A stretch of 64,000 bases of DNA. It comes from Nevskia sp. (GTDB lineage: Bacteria; Pseudomonadota; Gammaproteobacteria; Nevskiales; Nevskiaceae). Location of the stretch: contig JADGHB010000012.1 in assembly GCA_019689635.1 (NCBI GenBank), positions 1 through 64,000 on the forward strand. The letters are read 5' to 3'. Of this stretch, positions 1 to 15,294 are shown piece after piece (the stretch's first letter is position 1; every line of letters begins with the position of its first letter). The notes under the pieces were generated by a model. It was not told the origin of the DNA. It saw only the letters and a list, made by a program, of their open reading frames with translations, and did not search any database. The position numbers and the translations under genes are program-made.

Positions 1-5600
<5,600 letters not shown>

Positions 5601-5601
<1 letters not shown>

Positions 5602-8303
5602 CAGCTCGCCCTCCAGTCCGCCACGCGCACCAGCGCTTCGAGATACGCGAGGTAAAACGGTCCATAGTGCTCGAGCAGCAACGCCACGCGCCCCTGCCAG
5701 CCAGGCCGATTCGGCGCGGGCAGGAACAGGCTGAGATCGAGCGCGCCTTGCGTCGTCCACTGCAGGCTGGTTTGCGGAATTTGAAAGGGAACGATGCGAT
5801 CACCCGGTCGCACGCCGTTCCAGTCATCGGAGCGCTCTTCATCCCAAGGTGCGGGCATGCAGCGCACCTTGCCGTGGTGGGCGAGAATCAGGTAGGCGGT
5901 CAGTGATGTCTTCAAGGGATCGCTGGCGGCAGTTTTGTTCGCGTGCATCAAGTAGGCAAGCGCCGATGCCACTTCGTGGCGGAAGCGATCTTCGTCGTGT
6001 GAAGTGTTCTTGTCGCCGCTGCCGCTTCCACCGGGCTTGGGCTTCGATTTGGCATACAACACGCCCTTCTGCGGATGCGGGGGATAACTCATGCCCTGAT
6101 CTATCAACATATTCTGAAAGATAGGCTCCCAGGCGCCGTTCTTTTGCCGTTCGAGCGCTTTACCGAGGTCGTGCCATAGATCGGCCTCGATGACAGCGGC
6201 GGCGGTGCTGCCTTTGAGATTGAGCGCATTGACCAAGCCTTGCGACGCACTTTGCGCTTTCTGGAGGTGGTCGCCGAGCGTCATCCAATCACGCTGCCTG
6301 CGTTTCCATGTGCTGCGCGGATCGCCGCCGAAGCCGCGTTCGGGATCCACGTGATAGTCAATGACGGTGAAGCCCCCCTGCGAATCCTTCCAGCCGCGAG
6401 CGGCTCTGCCCTCTGCGTCCTGACCCACGCTGATCCAGCGATCGGGCTTATCATCCTTGCCCAACCAGCCGGATTGGTCGCTGTAACAGCCGTATTCGAG
6501 TGGCACCATCACCGTGTCGCCGGACTTTATGTCGCTCGCCCGCGTCTCTCGCCACGTGGCCGTGCGCCGACGACCTTCGAGCGAATAGGCCAGAATCCAG
6601 ACCCGCTTGCCGTTGAAGGCTTCTTTAGCCTCAAAGAACGGCACCGGACACAGCTCGTCGCGGTGGATGGGCGGCTGCTCGTCTGGCGGCAGGGCGTTTT
6701 GGTTCTTGCCGCCTGGCAGTTCACGCCAGAGGACGTGGCAGTCCACGTCCCGGTCGAGCGCGCGCAGATAGTGGGCCACGTCGGTGTGCCCACCGCTCAA
6801 GTCGGCGTCAGTGGGGAACAAGTCTCCGGTCAGGATGAACTCGCGCAGGATCGGGCCTTCCAGCACAAGCGGGGCGGGGACTCGTTGCAAGGTTGCTGGG
6901 GATACGCTGCCCTTGTGGTTGTTGACGATGTCATCAATAAACCTACGGGCATTTGCGATCGCGTCCTCTTCGTAAGGAGCGACTTCGTCTTGTCGAACGG
7001 GCGTTCTGCTCCTGCCTTGTATGACCTCACGGTGCGGAATTCCGAAAACGACTGCCAGCGCGGGAATTTTCAGCTTTTGCTGAACATTTCCTATGGACGG
7101 CTTGATCCCACGCCGATTGAGCCGCCCGAACCGCTGGATCAGCGATGCCCAGGGCGCGATTTCGGTGAATAGGACATCTGCGTCCAGATCGACACCGGCT
7201 TCCAACACCTGGGTGGAGACGACGATGCGGCGGCCGGAGCTCTGATTGAGCTTGGCGGTGAGCGCGTCGCGATCTTCCTTGCGGAAGCGGGAGTGGATCA
7301 GGATTAGCTCCGGTTTCTTAGCTGCGGCGCACGACGATTGCTTGATCTTGTCTTCGAGTTTTTGGTGCAGCTCGCGGGCGCGGCGCACCGTGTTGACGAA
7401 GACCAGCACGAGACGGTCATCGGACTGGCAGGCTTCGTCGATGATCGTATGGTGAAGGTCGTCGCTCTCATAAGTCCAGTTCGGCTTATTTTGAAGCGAC
7501 TTCGGGGCATCGAGGCGCGTGGCGTCGAGTTCGTTGCGCTGCGGCGAATAGCGCGCGAAGGTTCGATTCGTTTCTTTGACCTCGGGCGTGGCCGTCCAGT
7601 CGGGCATGGCCGGGCCTGTCTGTCCGAGCGTGGCGCTCATCCACAGCGTCCTACGGCCGAGCGGAATTTCCTTATGTTGCCGAGGACAGGCGCCGAGTTG
7701 TTCGAAGAAGTGCTGGAGCTGCACGCTAGTGGTGCGCCCGGGGCCCATGAGCTGAACCTCGTCCATCACCCAGAACGTGTCAACGTTGAGCAAGCCGAAT
7801 TGCACCGGCCATTGCGACGGGTAGGTGGCATAGGCGCGATTGAGCGCGGCCGATAGCAGCATGTCCTGCGTGCCAATCAGGATCATGTCCTCTTCAGGAT
7901 GCTCGGCCCAGGTGGCCTGTGCGACATCCTCGGAACCGCCCATCAGCAGATGCACCGACACTTTGCCTTGTCCCGGCTCACCGCAAATGCCGAGATTTTT
8001 CAGCCAACCCTCGACGTTGCGGTGGGTCTGCTCGACCAGCACGCGCATCGGCAGACAGTAGACGAGCCGACACGGGGTTTGCTGATCTGGCATCTGTGCG
8101 CGTTCGCTCTGGCGCCAGCCGCGCTTCCACAGCCAGGCGAGCACCACTGCTGCCGTCTTGCCCATGCCGGTTGGCACTTCAAGGAGATCCGGCCATGCAT
8201 CACTCGCCAACTTGGTTTGATAACCGAATGGTCGGAACTGTTGATCGCTGACACGATCGAACGCCGCGCGGAAAAAATCTTCGTAGTGAGTGTTCTGGCT
8301 CAT
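5601..8303 (-). CDS. cas3: Cas3 helicase-nuclease with C-terminal HD domain (type I-G)
   Basis: 900 residues. Helicase motifs in order: PFGYQ (25-29), Walker A PTGMGKT (44-50), DEVQ (181-184), SAT (223-225), and motif VI QRFGRLNRRG (390-399). The HD nuclease domain is C-terminal: H679, HD at 711-712, H776, HH at 809-810 and D896 form the expected metal-binding pattern. This order (helicase first, HD last) is the reverse of type I-C/I-E Cas3 and is characteristic of type I-G as I recall it. The enzyme would be recruited by the Csx17/Csb1/Csb2 complex to degrade target DNA. It is the first gene of the operon, 58 bases after rmuC on the same strand; no obvious promoter was identified in that gap. 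All visible catalytic residues are intact. Confidence 0.93.
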
Positions 8304-8361
8304 CGCGGCTCAGTCCTAGAGTGCTGCTCGAATTCCGTCACCGTGAGAAACTCATCCCACT

Positions 8362-9774
8362 TCATGTTTGTTCCCCATTTTTACCTCCACGCACCAACTC
8401 CTCCGCCGTCAGCGCCCGCGTCTCCTGGGTGAGCGGTTCGAGCGCGGGGATGTCTTTGGCGTCGCTCGCCGCGCGCAGGTCGCGGAAGCGGCGGGCGGCG
8501 GGGAGCACGCGGGATTCGAGCGTGCCGACGGATTTGTTGTAGGCGTCCACGGCTTTGTCGAGTTTGTCGCCGACGCTGCTCCAGTGTTCGGCCAGGGTGG
8601 CGATGCGCTCGTAGAGGTCTTTGCCGAGCGCGGCGACCTCGGCGGCGTTTTTGGCCAGCGCCTCTTGGCGCCAGCCGTAGGCCACGGCCTTGAGTAGCGC
8701 AATGAGTGTGGTGGGGCTGGCCGGGATGACGCGGTTTTCCGCGCCGTATTCGATCAGCGTGGGATCGTGGGCGAGCGCGGCGGAGAAAAAGGCCTCGCCG
8801 GGCACGAACAGCACGACGAATTCAGGCGTGGGATCGAACTGGTCGAAGTAGCTCTTCTTTGAGAGCTGGGTGATGTGGTTTTTCACCTGCTGGGCGTGGC
8901 GCGCGAGCGCGGCGGCGCGCGTCTCCTCGTTCTGCGCCTCGACGGCGGCGAGGTAGGCGTCCACCGGGGCCTTGGCGTCCACCACGATCTGCCTGCCGCC
9001 GGGCAGGCGCACGATGAGGTCCGGGCGCAGGCGGCCGGCGTCGGTGTTCTGGCTGACTTGTTCTTCGAAGTCGCAGTGTTCCAGCATGCCGGCCATCTCG
9101 ACCACGCGTTTCAATTGCAGCTCGCCCCAGCGGCCGCGCGCCTGCGGCTGACGCAGGGCCTGCACCAAGCTTTTGGTTTCCTGGTGCAGTTGCGGCAGGT
9201 GCACCTGGAGCAGATCGCTCACCTGCTGGGACAGCGCGCGGTAGGCGCCGATGCGGTTTTTCTCGAGCTCCTCGAGCTTGCCGTCGAATTTCTCCAGCCG
9301 CTCGCGGATGGGCTGGGCGAGTTGTTCGATGGCTTTCTGGCGCGCCTCCAAATCCGCTTTGGCGCCCTGCTGGAAGCGGGCGAGGCTTTCCTGGGCGAGC
9401 TTCAGGAACGATTCGTTGCTGGATTTGAGCGCCTCGGCGGAGAGCGCTTTGAAGGCATCGGCGAGCTTGGCGCGGGCGTCTTCGAGCAGGGCGAGTTTTT
9501 CTTGCGCCACGCGCCGTTCGGCCGCGAGCCGCTCCTCGAGTTGGGCGGATTGGCGGCCGAGCTCGCCGTTTTTTTCGCGCAGGCTGGCGGTCTCGCGTTC
9601 CAGCGCGGCCAGACGTTCGCGTAAACCGGACAGCTCGGTCTCACGCGCGGCGAGGTTTGCACGCAGGGCCTCGCGCTCGCGCAGGGCCGGGCGCTGGCGC
9701 AGGAGCAATGCCGCCGCGCCGATGAGCGCGCCGGCGAGCAGGGCGAGGAGCAGCAGAGGCAGGAAGTTCGTCAT
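8362..9774 (-). CDS. rmuC: RmuC family DNA recombination protein
   Basis: About 470 residues: an N-terminal membrane helix (FLPLLLLALLAGALIGAAAL), a long coiled coil rich in Arg/Glu/Leu to about residue 170, then the conserved RmuC nuclease-like domain (GRWGELQLKRVVEMAGM, LPGGRQIVVDAKAPVDAYLAA, VVLFVPGEAFFSAAL). RmuC homologues limit recombination at inverted repeats and have recently been tied to anti-plasmid/phage roles in some species; here its role is inferred from family only. Start: the ATG at 9774 is chosen over an in-frame TTG 12 bases upstream. It lies between a WYL regulator and the CRISPR operon, all on the minus strand, but spacing does not prove cotranscription. Confidence 0.9.
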   Translation of the reverse strand: MTNFLPLLLLALLAGALIGAAALLLRQRPALREREALRANLAARETELSGLRERLAALERETASLREKNGELGRQSAQLEERLAAERRVAQEKLALLEDARAKLADAFKALSAEALKSSNESFLKLAQESLARFQQGAKADLEARQKAIEQLAQPIRERLEKFDGKLEELEKNRIGAYRALSQQVSDLLQVHLPQLHQETKSLVQALRQPQARGRWGELQLKRVVEMAGMLEHCDFEEQVSQNTDAGRLRPDLIVRLPGGRQIVVDAKAPVDAYLAAVEAQNEETRAAALARHAQQVKNHITQLSKKSYFDQFDPTPEFVVLFVPGEAFFSAALAHDPTLIEYGAENRVIPASPTTLIALLKAVAYGWRQEALAKNAAEVAALGKDLYERIATLAEHWSSVGDKLDKAVDAYNKSVGTLESRVLPAARRFRDLRAASDAKDIPALEPLTQETRALTAEELVRGGKNGEQT

Positions 9775-9804
9775 GGGCGAGCTCAAAGTTAATCCGTTGC
9801 CGTC

Positions 9805-10821
9805 TCAGCGGCTGAGACTCTTTTGTTGGGCCGGAGGCGGCCTGGACTTCTGCGCCGTGGACGCCGCGTAGCCGTCCAGGGCCGCGCGCAGGCGCGCGAG
9901 CACCATCTCGCGCAGCGCCGGCGGCCCCAGCACCTGCACGTCCGGCCCGTGGCGCAGGATGTCCATGACCAGTTCCTCGCTGCGGTGATAGGGCAGGCGG
10001 CGGACCAGCGCACCGTCCTCCTCGCGCGCGTCCTGCTGCTGGGGATGCCAGGTTTCGGCGGCCACCCAGCGCGCCGCGCGCGGCGAGAAACGCAGTACGG
10101 CGGTGGCGGTGGGCTCGCCGGCGAAGATGCCGTAGCTGCTGCCGAGCCTGCGGTCGAGCTCGGCCTCGGGGATTTCCTGCGCGGCCTCGTCGAGGATTTC
10201 GGCGGCGATGATGCGGTCCAGCGCGAAGGTGCGCAGGTCGCGCCGCGCGTGGCACCAGGCGTCGAGATACCAGTTGTCGCGGTAGAGCGTGAGCCGTTGA
10301 GGCGAGACGGTGCGCATGGCCATGCGATCGTCGTGCCGCGCGTGGTAGTCGATGCGCAGGCGTCGGCGGCGCGCGAGCGCTTCGGCGACCGAGCCGAAGT
10401 GTGCGCCCGCGGAACGCGCGGCCATGCGCAGCAGGCGCAGGCGCGAGCGCCAGTTTGGCAGTCCCACGCCGGCGCGTTGGGCGAGCTTTTCCAGCCGGGC
10501 GCGGAAAGGAGTCAGCGCCTGCGCGAGCAGGCCGAAGGGCTGGCGTTCGAGGAGGTCATCGAGTACCAGCAGCGCGGCCAGCTCGTCGGCGGAAAACCAC
10601 AGGCCTGGCAGCTCGAACCGCGCTCCGCCCTCGTAGCGGTAGCCGCCGTGCTCGCGGTCATGGACCAGGGGTGCGCCGAGCGCGTCGCGCAGATAGGCGA
10701 GGTGGCGGTAGAGCGTGGCGCGGGAGCAGTCCAGTTCGATGCACAGATCGTCCGCCGGCATCGCCGTCTTGCGTCCGGCCAGCAGACGGTGCAAGCGGAA
10801 CACCCGGTCGAACTGATCCAC
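9805..10821 (-). CDS. WYL-domain transcriptional regulator (YafY type)
   Basis: 338 residues, GTG start at 10821 with a GGGGG stretch just upstream. The N-terminal winged helix-turn-helix (DQFDRVFRLHRLLAGRKTAMPADDL, then SRATLYRHLAYLRDALGAPL) is followed by a WYL domain (SPQRLTLYRDNWYLDAWCHARRDLRTFALDRI) and a C-terminal WCX-like segment ending near residue 325. WYL proteins bind DNA and sense ligands, often nucleic acid or nucleotide-like molecules; some control CRISPR or other defence loci. Its position 31 bases upstream of rmuC and near cas3 makes a regulatory link to the defence genes possible, but nothing in the sequence proves it. Confidence 0.85.
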   Translation of the reverse strand: MDQFDRVFRLHRLLAGRKTAMPADDLCIELDCSRATLYRHLAYLRDALGAPLVHDREHGGYRYEGGARFELPGLWFSADELAALLVLDDLLERQPFGLLAQALTPFRARLEKLAQRAGVGLPNWRSRLRLLRMAARSAGAHFGSVAEALARRRRLRIDYHARHDDRMAMRTVSPQRLTLYRDNWYLDAWCHARRDLRTFALDRIIAAEILDEAAQEIPEAELDRRLGSSYGIFAGEPTATAVLRFSPRAARWVAAETWHPQQQDAREEDGALVRRLPYHRSEELVMDILRHGPDVQVLGPPALREMVLARLRAALDGYAASTAQKSRPPPAQQKSLSR

Positions 10822-10968
10822 GCGCCCCCTCGCGCCGGTTCCGATCTGTGTCGCATGATGCGAGTGAATCGCTGCGAAAGGAAGGGGGTGTAGGCTGCGG
10901 GCCGCGCGCCACTGGGACAGGGTTCACATTGCCGCAGGGGAAGAAACGACGGCGGATCGTGCCCGCCT

Positions 10969-11829
10969 TCAACCGCGTTTGCTTCGCAACCCCAGCCGCG
11001 CGGCGATGAGACGATCCAGGGTGCGCGCGGGCATGAGCCGGGGCAGTGTCCAGTTGGCGAAGCGGCCGGGCACGAGGGCGTGGCGCGCCTTGGGATGGGC
11101 GGCGGTCAGCGCGGTGTGGATGGCGGCGGCGATGCGTTCCGGCGGGAAACCCTTGCGGCCTTCGGTGATGAAATAGTCGCGGAATTTCTTCATCGGCCCG
11201 GCGACGGGCAGGGATTCGTAGGGCGCGATGTCCACTTCCTCGGCTTTGTCCCAGATCGGCGTGGCGACGTGGCCGGGCGCGACGATGACCACGTCGATGC
11301 CGTAGTACATCAGCTCGCGGCGCAGGCTTTCGGAGAACGCCTCGAGCCCGAACTTGGAGACGCAGTACGGCGTCAGAAAAGGCATGGCCAGCCGGCCGCC
11401 GACGGAACTCAGGTTCACGATGCGGCCTTTGGGGCCGCGCCGTGCGGGATCGGTGCCGAGCAGCGGCAGGAAGGCCTGCGTGACGAGCATCGGTCCGACG
11501 AGATTCACTTCGAGCTGGCGGCGGAACTCGGCCACGGGCAAGTGCGTCAGTGGTCCCGCCACGGCGATGCCGGCGTTGTTCACCAAGCCGTCGAGCGTGC
11601 GCTCGCCGAGTGCCGCGCCCACCGTCCGGGCGGCGGAACGCACTGCGCTTTCGTCGGTCACATCGAAGAGCAGCGGCGTGAACGCCGGACCGAGCGAGCC
11701 TTGCAGGCGTTCGGCGTCTTGCGCGCGGCGCACGCTGCCGAAGACTTGCCAGCCCAGCCCCACCAGCAAGGTGGCGGTGGCCTGGCCGATGCCGCTGGAC
11801 ACGCCGGTCACGACGACGCTCTTGGACAT
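10969..11829 (-). CDS. Short-chain dehydrogenase/reductase
   Basis: 286 residues. The N-terminus has the SDR cofactor loop TGVSSGIG; NNAG (NNAGIAVAG) and the catalytic Ser / Tyr-x3-Lys set (NLSSVGG, then PYCVSK) are all present, so it is probably an active NAD(P)-dependent oxidoreductase with an unknown substrate. Start: the ATG at 11829 is preceded by GGGGAG at proper spacing and begins the canonical Rossmann strand (SKSVVVTG); longer upstream frames are not needed. It is divergent from the small secreted-protein gene at 11942. Confidence 0.88.
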   Translation of the reverse strand: MSKSVVVTGVSSGIGQATATLLVGLGWQVFGSVRRAQDAERLQGSLGPAFTPLLFDVTDESAVRSAARTVGAALGERTLDGLVNNAGIAVAGPLTHLPVAEFRRQLEVNLVGPMLVTQAFLPLLGTDPARRGPKGRIVNLSSVGGRLAMPFLTPYCVSKFGLEAFSESLRRELMYYGIDVVIVAPGHVATPIWDKAEEVDIAPYESLPVAGPMKKFRDYFITEGRKGFPPERIAAAIHTALTAAHPKARHALVPGRFANWTLPRLMPARTLDRLIAARLGLRSKRG

Positions 11830-11941
11830 GTGGGTTCTCCCCGAAGATGACAACAGCATCCGCCAACTGTGCGCGGCGGGCAAGCCGCGGCGGGGATGAT
11901 GTTAGGATGCGGCGAATTCCCATCGCGACGATTTTCTGCCG

Positions 11942-12433
11942 ATGAAATACCGCGCGGCACGACGTGGAGCCGCAGTCGCCATCGCGCTCGCGCTGTGCAC
12001 GGGAGCCTGGCCGGCGCGCGCCCAGCAAGCACAAGCCACGCTGCCGGCTCCGGTCGCGGACCACGCCGCGCCCGCATCGGACGCGAAGACCGGGGGCCCA
12101 GATGCGGCCGACGACGCCACCGCCAAAGTGCAACTGCCGGGCGTGGAGGTGCAGGGCAAGCGCAATCCCTGGGCCGACGCTGACGAGCGTCTGAAGAAGC
12201 TCACCGAGTCGCTGCCCTGCGTGGGGTGCGACGCCAAGCCGGTCAAGCCCGGCGGCAAGCTCAAGAAGGCACTGGACAAGGCGGTGGATTTCGCGCTCGA
12301 TCAGGTGACGCCGCAGGCGCCGCGCGATCACAGCCACGAGGCCAACGACGCCGCGAAGGACAACGCGCAGCAGGGTCAGTGCATCGGCGCGGCCAACCTC
12401 ATGCAGTGCGTGCCGGCCAACGCCAATCCGTAG
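11942..12433 (+). CDS. Small secreted/periplasmic hypothetical protein
   Basis: 163 residues with a convincing Sec signal peptide (charged KYRAARRG, hydrophobic AAVAIALALCTGAWP, cleavage near ARAQQA). The mature part is Ala/Pro/Lys-rich and likely disordered, with the phrase VQLPGVEVQGKRNPWADADERLKKL, a CVGC pair, and C-terminal GQCIGAANLMQC. Four cysteines in the mature chain could form two disulfides or bind metal. I do not recognise a family. It is divergent from the SDR gene and is followed by a REP element before the convergent acyl-CoA ligase. Confidence 0.7.
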   Translation: MKYRAARRGAAVAIALALCTGAWPARAQQAQATLPAPVADHAAPASDAKTGGPDAADDATAKVQLPGVEVQGKRNPWADADERLKKLTESLPCVGCDAKPVKPGGKLKKALDKAVDFALDQVTPQAPRDHSHEANDAAKDNAQQGQCIGAANLMQCVPANANP

Positions 12434-12462
12434 CTTGGGGTGTGATGGCTTGGGCGCGGGTT

Positions 12463-12497
12463 TTTGTCGCGGCTCGCGGCTCGCGCCGCTCCTACGG
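12463..12497. repeat. GTAG-type REP element
   Basis: Read on the minus strand this is GTAGGAGCGGC, an 11-base middle, then GCCGCGACA: the classic REP shape seen in xanthomonads, stenotrophomonads and pseudomonads (GTAG tetranucleotide followed by a GCGGC/GCCGC stem). It sits in the 84-base gap between convergent genes, a usual REP location. Such elements are moved by TnpA-REP (RAYT) transposases, none of which is in this window. Confidence 0.7.
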
Positions 12498-12517
12498 ATG
12501 GACGCGCCGCGATTCGT

Positions 12518-14167
12518 TCAGGCGCGGTATTTCTCGCGCAGGCGCTTTTTGTCCAGCTTGCCGACGCTGGTTTTCTCCAGCGCCTCGACGATCAGCACGC
12601 GGTCTGGAACGCCGTAGGCGGGAATGCGGCCGGCTTGCGCCTCGCTGGCCAGGCGCGCGCGGATCGCCGCGGGATCCGGCGTGCAGCCGGGCTTGGGCAC
12701 CACCAGCGCCAGCGGCCGTTCGCCCCATTTGGGATCGGGCACGCCGATCACCGCGACTTCGGAGACCGTCGGGTCCTGCGAGATCAAGTCTTCCAGCGTC
12801 AGGGAGCTGATCCACTCGCCGCCGGTCTTGACCACGTCCTTGACCCGGTCGGCGATCTGCAGAAACCCGTCCGCGTCGAAGCGCCCGAGATCGCCGGAGT
12901 GCAGCCAGCCGCCGCGCCAGAGTTCCTCGGACTTTTCCGGTTCGTTCAGATAACCCTGCGTCAGCCAGGGCGAGCGGAACACCACTTCGCCGACGGAGGC
13001 GCCGTCGCGCGGCAGCGGCCGCAGATGTTCGTCCACCGCGCGCACGTCGCACAGCACCACCGAGCGTCCGGTGCGCGTGCGCAGTCTGACCTGCGTGTCG
13101 AGGTCGGCGCGCGCCTCGGCGCTGGACAGGTGCGAGATGATCTGCAGCGGCCCGGTCTCGGACATGCCGTAGCCGGAATACACGTCCATGCCGCGCTCCA
13201 GGGCCATGCGGCACAGGCCCTGCGGCAGCGCCGAGCCGCCGATCACCATTTTCAATCGGGACAGATCGGTTTTCTGCGCGTCGGGATGGGTGAGCAGCAT
13301 GTGCAGCAGGGTGGGCACGCAGTGCGAGAGCGTCACGCCTTCCTCGCGGATCCATTTCAGCAGCAGCTCCGGCTGGTAGCGGCCGGGATAGATCTGTTTC
13401 AGCCCCATGAGCGTGGCCGCGTAGGGCATGCCCCAGCCGTGCACGTGGAACATGGGCGTGATGGGCATGTACACGTCCTCGCGGTGTATTCGTCCGTTGG
13501 CCGGGGCGGTGCCGAACCAGGCGAGAATGGCCAGCGTGTGCAGCACGAGCTGGCGATGGCTGAAATAAACCCCTTTGGGCAGGCCGGTGGTGCCGGTGGT
13601 GTAGAACGTGGTGGCGCGCGCGTTCTCATCGAAATCGGGAAATTCGTAATCGGCCGGGGCAGCGGCGAGCAGTTGTTCGTATTCACCGGCGAACGCGAGC
13701 TCGCTCGGCGCCGGCGCCGGCGTGTCCTGAATCCGCACCAGCCGGGGTTTCTTCTTCAGGCGGGGGGCGATGGCGGCGAGCAGCGGCAGGAAATCGGTAT
13801 GCACCAGGATCGCGTCGGCGCCGGCGTGGTCGAGCGTGTAGAGGATCTGCTCCGGCGACAGGCGGATGTTCACGGTTTGCAGCACGCAGCCCATCATCGG
13901 GATGGCGAAGAAACACTCCAGATAGCGGTGGCTGTCCCAGTCCATGACCGCGACGGTCTGTCCGGGCTGCACGCCCAGCCCGGCCAGCGCATGCGCCAGC
14001 CGGCCGACGCGGTCGCGGACCTGTGCATAGGTGAAGCGCCGCTCGCCGCGATAGATGATCTCGTTTTTCGTGGCGTTGGCCAGCGGCGTGATCCACAGTT
14101 GCTTGATCAGCAGCGGGTAGTCGTAGGCGGAGGGCGTGCGGACGACGGGCGTGATGGGCATGGGCAT
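12518..14167 (-). CDS. AMP-dependent acyl-CoA synthetase (fatty-acid/medium-chain type)
   Basis: 549 residues. The adenylation signature YTTGTTGLPKG (P-loop), the YSGYGMSETGP motif, the hinge aspartate region WLHSGDLGRFDADGFLQIADRVKD and the C-terminal catalytic lysine context EKTSVGKLDKKRLRE are all intact. The overall sequence resembles the medium/long-chain fatty-acid-CoA ligase group (dicarboxylate or branched acids also possible). It activates a carboxylic acid to acyl-CoA for beta-oxidation. The start at 14167 shares a base with the hydrolase stop (TGATG), so the two genes are translationally coupled; a second ATG lies at 14161. Confidence 0.9.
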   Translation of the reverse strand: MPMPITPVVRTPSAYDYPLLIKQLWITPLANATKNEIIYRGERRFTYAQVRDRVGRLAHALAGLGVQPGQTVAVMDWDSHRYLECFFAIPMMGCVLQTVNIRLSPEQILYTLDHAGADAILVHTDFLPLLAAIAPRLKKKPRLVRIQDTPAPAPSELAFAGEYEQLLAAAPADYEFPDFDENARATTFYTTGTTGLPKGVYFSHRQLVLHTLAILAWFGTAPANGRIHREDVYMPITPMFHVHGWGMPYAATLMGLKQIYPGRYQPELLLKWIREEGVTLSHCVPTLLHMLLTHPDAQKTDLSRLKMVIGGSALPQGLCRMALERGMDVYSGYGMSETGPLQIISHLSSAEARADLDTQVRLRTRTGRSVVLCDVRAVDEHLRPLPRDGASVGEVVFRSPWLTQGYLNEPEKSEELWRGGWLHSGDLGRFDADGFLQIADRVKDVVKTGGEWISSLTLEDLISQDPTVSEVAVIGVPDPKWGERPLALVVPKPGCTPDPAAIRARLASEAQAGRIPAYGVPDRVLIVEALEKTSVGKLDKKRLREKYRA

Positions 14168-15006
14168 CAGAGTCGGGCGAGGAAGCGTTCGATGGCGGCG
14201 TTGACCGGAGCGGGGTGGGTGAGGTTGGAAGCGTGGCCGGCGCCGGGGATGGTCACCCACTCGGCGTGGGGAAGCCGCGCCGCCATGTCGCGCGCGCGGT
14301 CGAGCGTGATGGCGATGTCGGCCTCGCCGTGGATCACCAGCGTGGGCGCCTGGATTTCGCCCAGGCGCGGGCTGAGATCGTCGCGGCCGACCAGCGTCTC
14401 GAAGCAGGCCATCAGGTTGTGCGGCTGCCACGTGCGCCATTTGGCCTTCCACGCCGCGGCGATAGGAGCGAGGTCAACCGCGGCCGCCGGGGCGGACGCC
14501 CCTCCTGCGAGCGTAGCCTCACCGGCCGGGCCGAGGATGATCTGCGCGATGGTGTCGGCGATGGCCTCCGGCAGACCCTGCGCGGCCCAGGTTTCCAGCA
14601 TCTGACGGTAGGCGGGGGTCTTGCTCGGGTCCTCGGTCTGCGCCTGGGTGTCGATCAGGATCAGCGCGCGCACCAGTTGCGGATGCGTGAGCGCGCAGCG
14701 CAGCGAGAGATAACCGCCCTGCGACATGCCGACGAGCACGGCCTCACGCACGCCCAGATGCGCGAGCAGCGCGGCGAGATCGTCGGCCGAATCGTAGTAG
14801 GTGAACGGCTCGATGCGTTCGCCCGCGGTGCGGCCATGACCGCGCTCGTCCCAGACGATGCAGCGGTAACGGTCCTTAAAGGCCGCCACCTGCGGGGCGA
14901 ACATCTCGTGATCCATCAGCAGACCGTGCGAGAAAGCCAGCACCGGCCGCTCGCCGCCGCTGTCTTCGTAATAAAGCCGCTGGCCGTTGACTGCGGCGTA
15001 GGGCAT
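14167..15006 (-). CDS. Alpha/beta-fold hydrolase
   Basis: 279 residues from an ATG at 15006 preceded by GGAG. Nucleophile elbow GMSQGG, oxyanion region SHGLLMDHEMF, acid HGEADIA and catalytic histidine GAGHASNL complete the triad. It resembles 3-oxoadipate enol-lactonase/esterase-type hydrolases, but the substrate is unknown. Coupled to the acyl-CoA ligase by TGATG, suggesting ester cleavage followed by CoA activation of the released acid. A short Ala/Gly/Pro-rich segment in the middle (LAGGASAPAAAV) is encoded by a palindromic GGGGCG-GA-CGCCCC stretch at 14489-14502 that looks like a REP-type insertion kept in frame. Confidence 0.85.
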   Translation of the reverse strand: MPYAAVNGQRLYYEDSGGERPVLAFSHGLLMDHEMFAPQVAAFKDRYRCIVWDERGHGRTAGERIEPFTYYDSADDLAALLAHLGVREAVLVGMSQGGYLSLRCALTHPQLVRALILIDTQAQTEDPSKTPAYRQMLETWAAQGLPEAIADTIAQIILGPAGEATLAGGASAPAAAVDLAPIAAAWKAKWRTWQPHNLMACFETLVGRDDLSPRLGEIQAPTLVIHGEADIAITLDRARDMAARLPHAEWVTIPGAGHASNLTHPAPVNAAIERFLARL

Positions 15007-15294
15007 GTTCTCCTCCGTAGCAGGTGCCGCTCTCAATACAGGGCGGCTCGGTTTTAGGGATTTAGTCTGTCTTGCGCAAGGGGAGTTCGCAATGTTGCCG
15101 AATCCCGTCACGCACAGGCCGGCGCACGCAAGCTCGCATCTCTGGTGGGTGTTGAGGCAAAGCGGGCTCAAGCGGCCCCGCTTTAGATCAAACTTGTGCG
15201 GTTTGCGGGCAGCGGCTGACCGCTAGTCCCAGTTTCTTGCCGTTTTCGCGGAGAGGCACGCAGGCTAGGATGGCCGCGGGAGTAGGGGAATCTC
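15007..15294. other. 288-base divergent intergenic region with an inverted repeat
   Basis: This gap separates the hydrolase (minus) from the ICMT-like gene (plus). I see no convincing gene in it. It contains a perfect 8-base inverted repeat, AAAGCGGG (15159-15166) and CCCGCTTT (15177-15184) with a 10-base loop and no T-run, which could be an operator or RNA hairpin. Promoters for both flanking genes should lie here, but I could not pick convincing -35/-10 pairs. Confidence 0.4.

Noticed and set aside
12464-14605. A 713-codon open frame on plus, antisense to the acyl-CoA ligase
   Set aside because: The minus-strand ligase has all adenylation motifs; the plus frame has none.
15159-15184. A terminator downstream of the divergent hydrolase/methyltransferase genes
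   Set aside because: The hairpin lacks a T-run and lies between divergent starts, where a terminator would serve neither gene.
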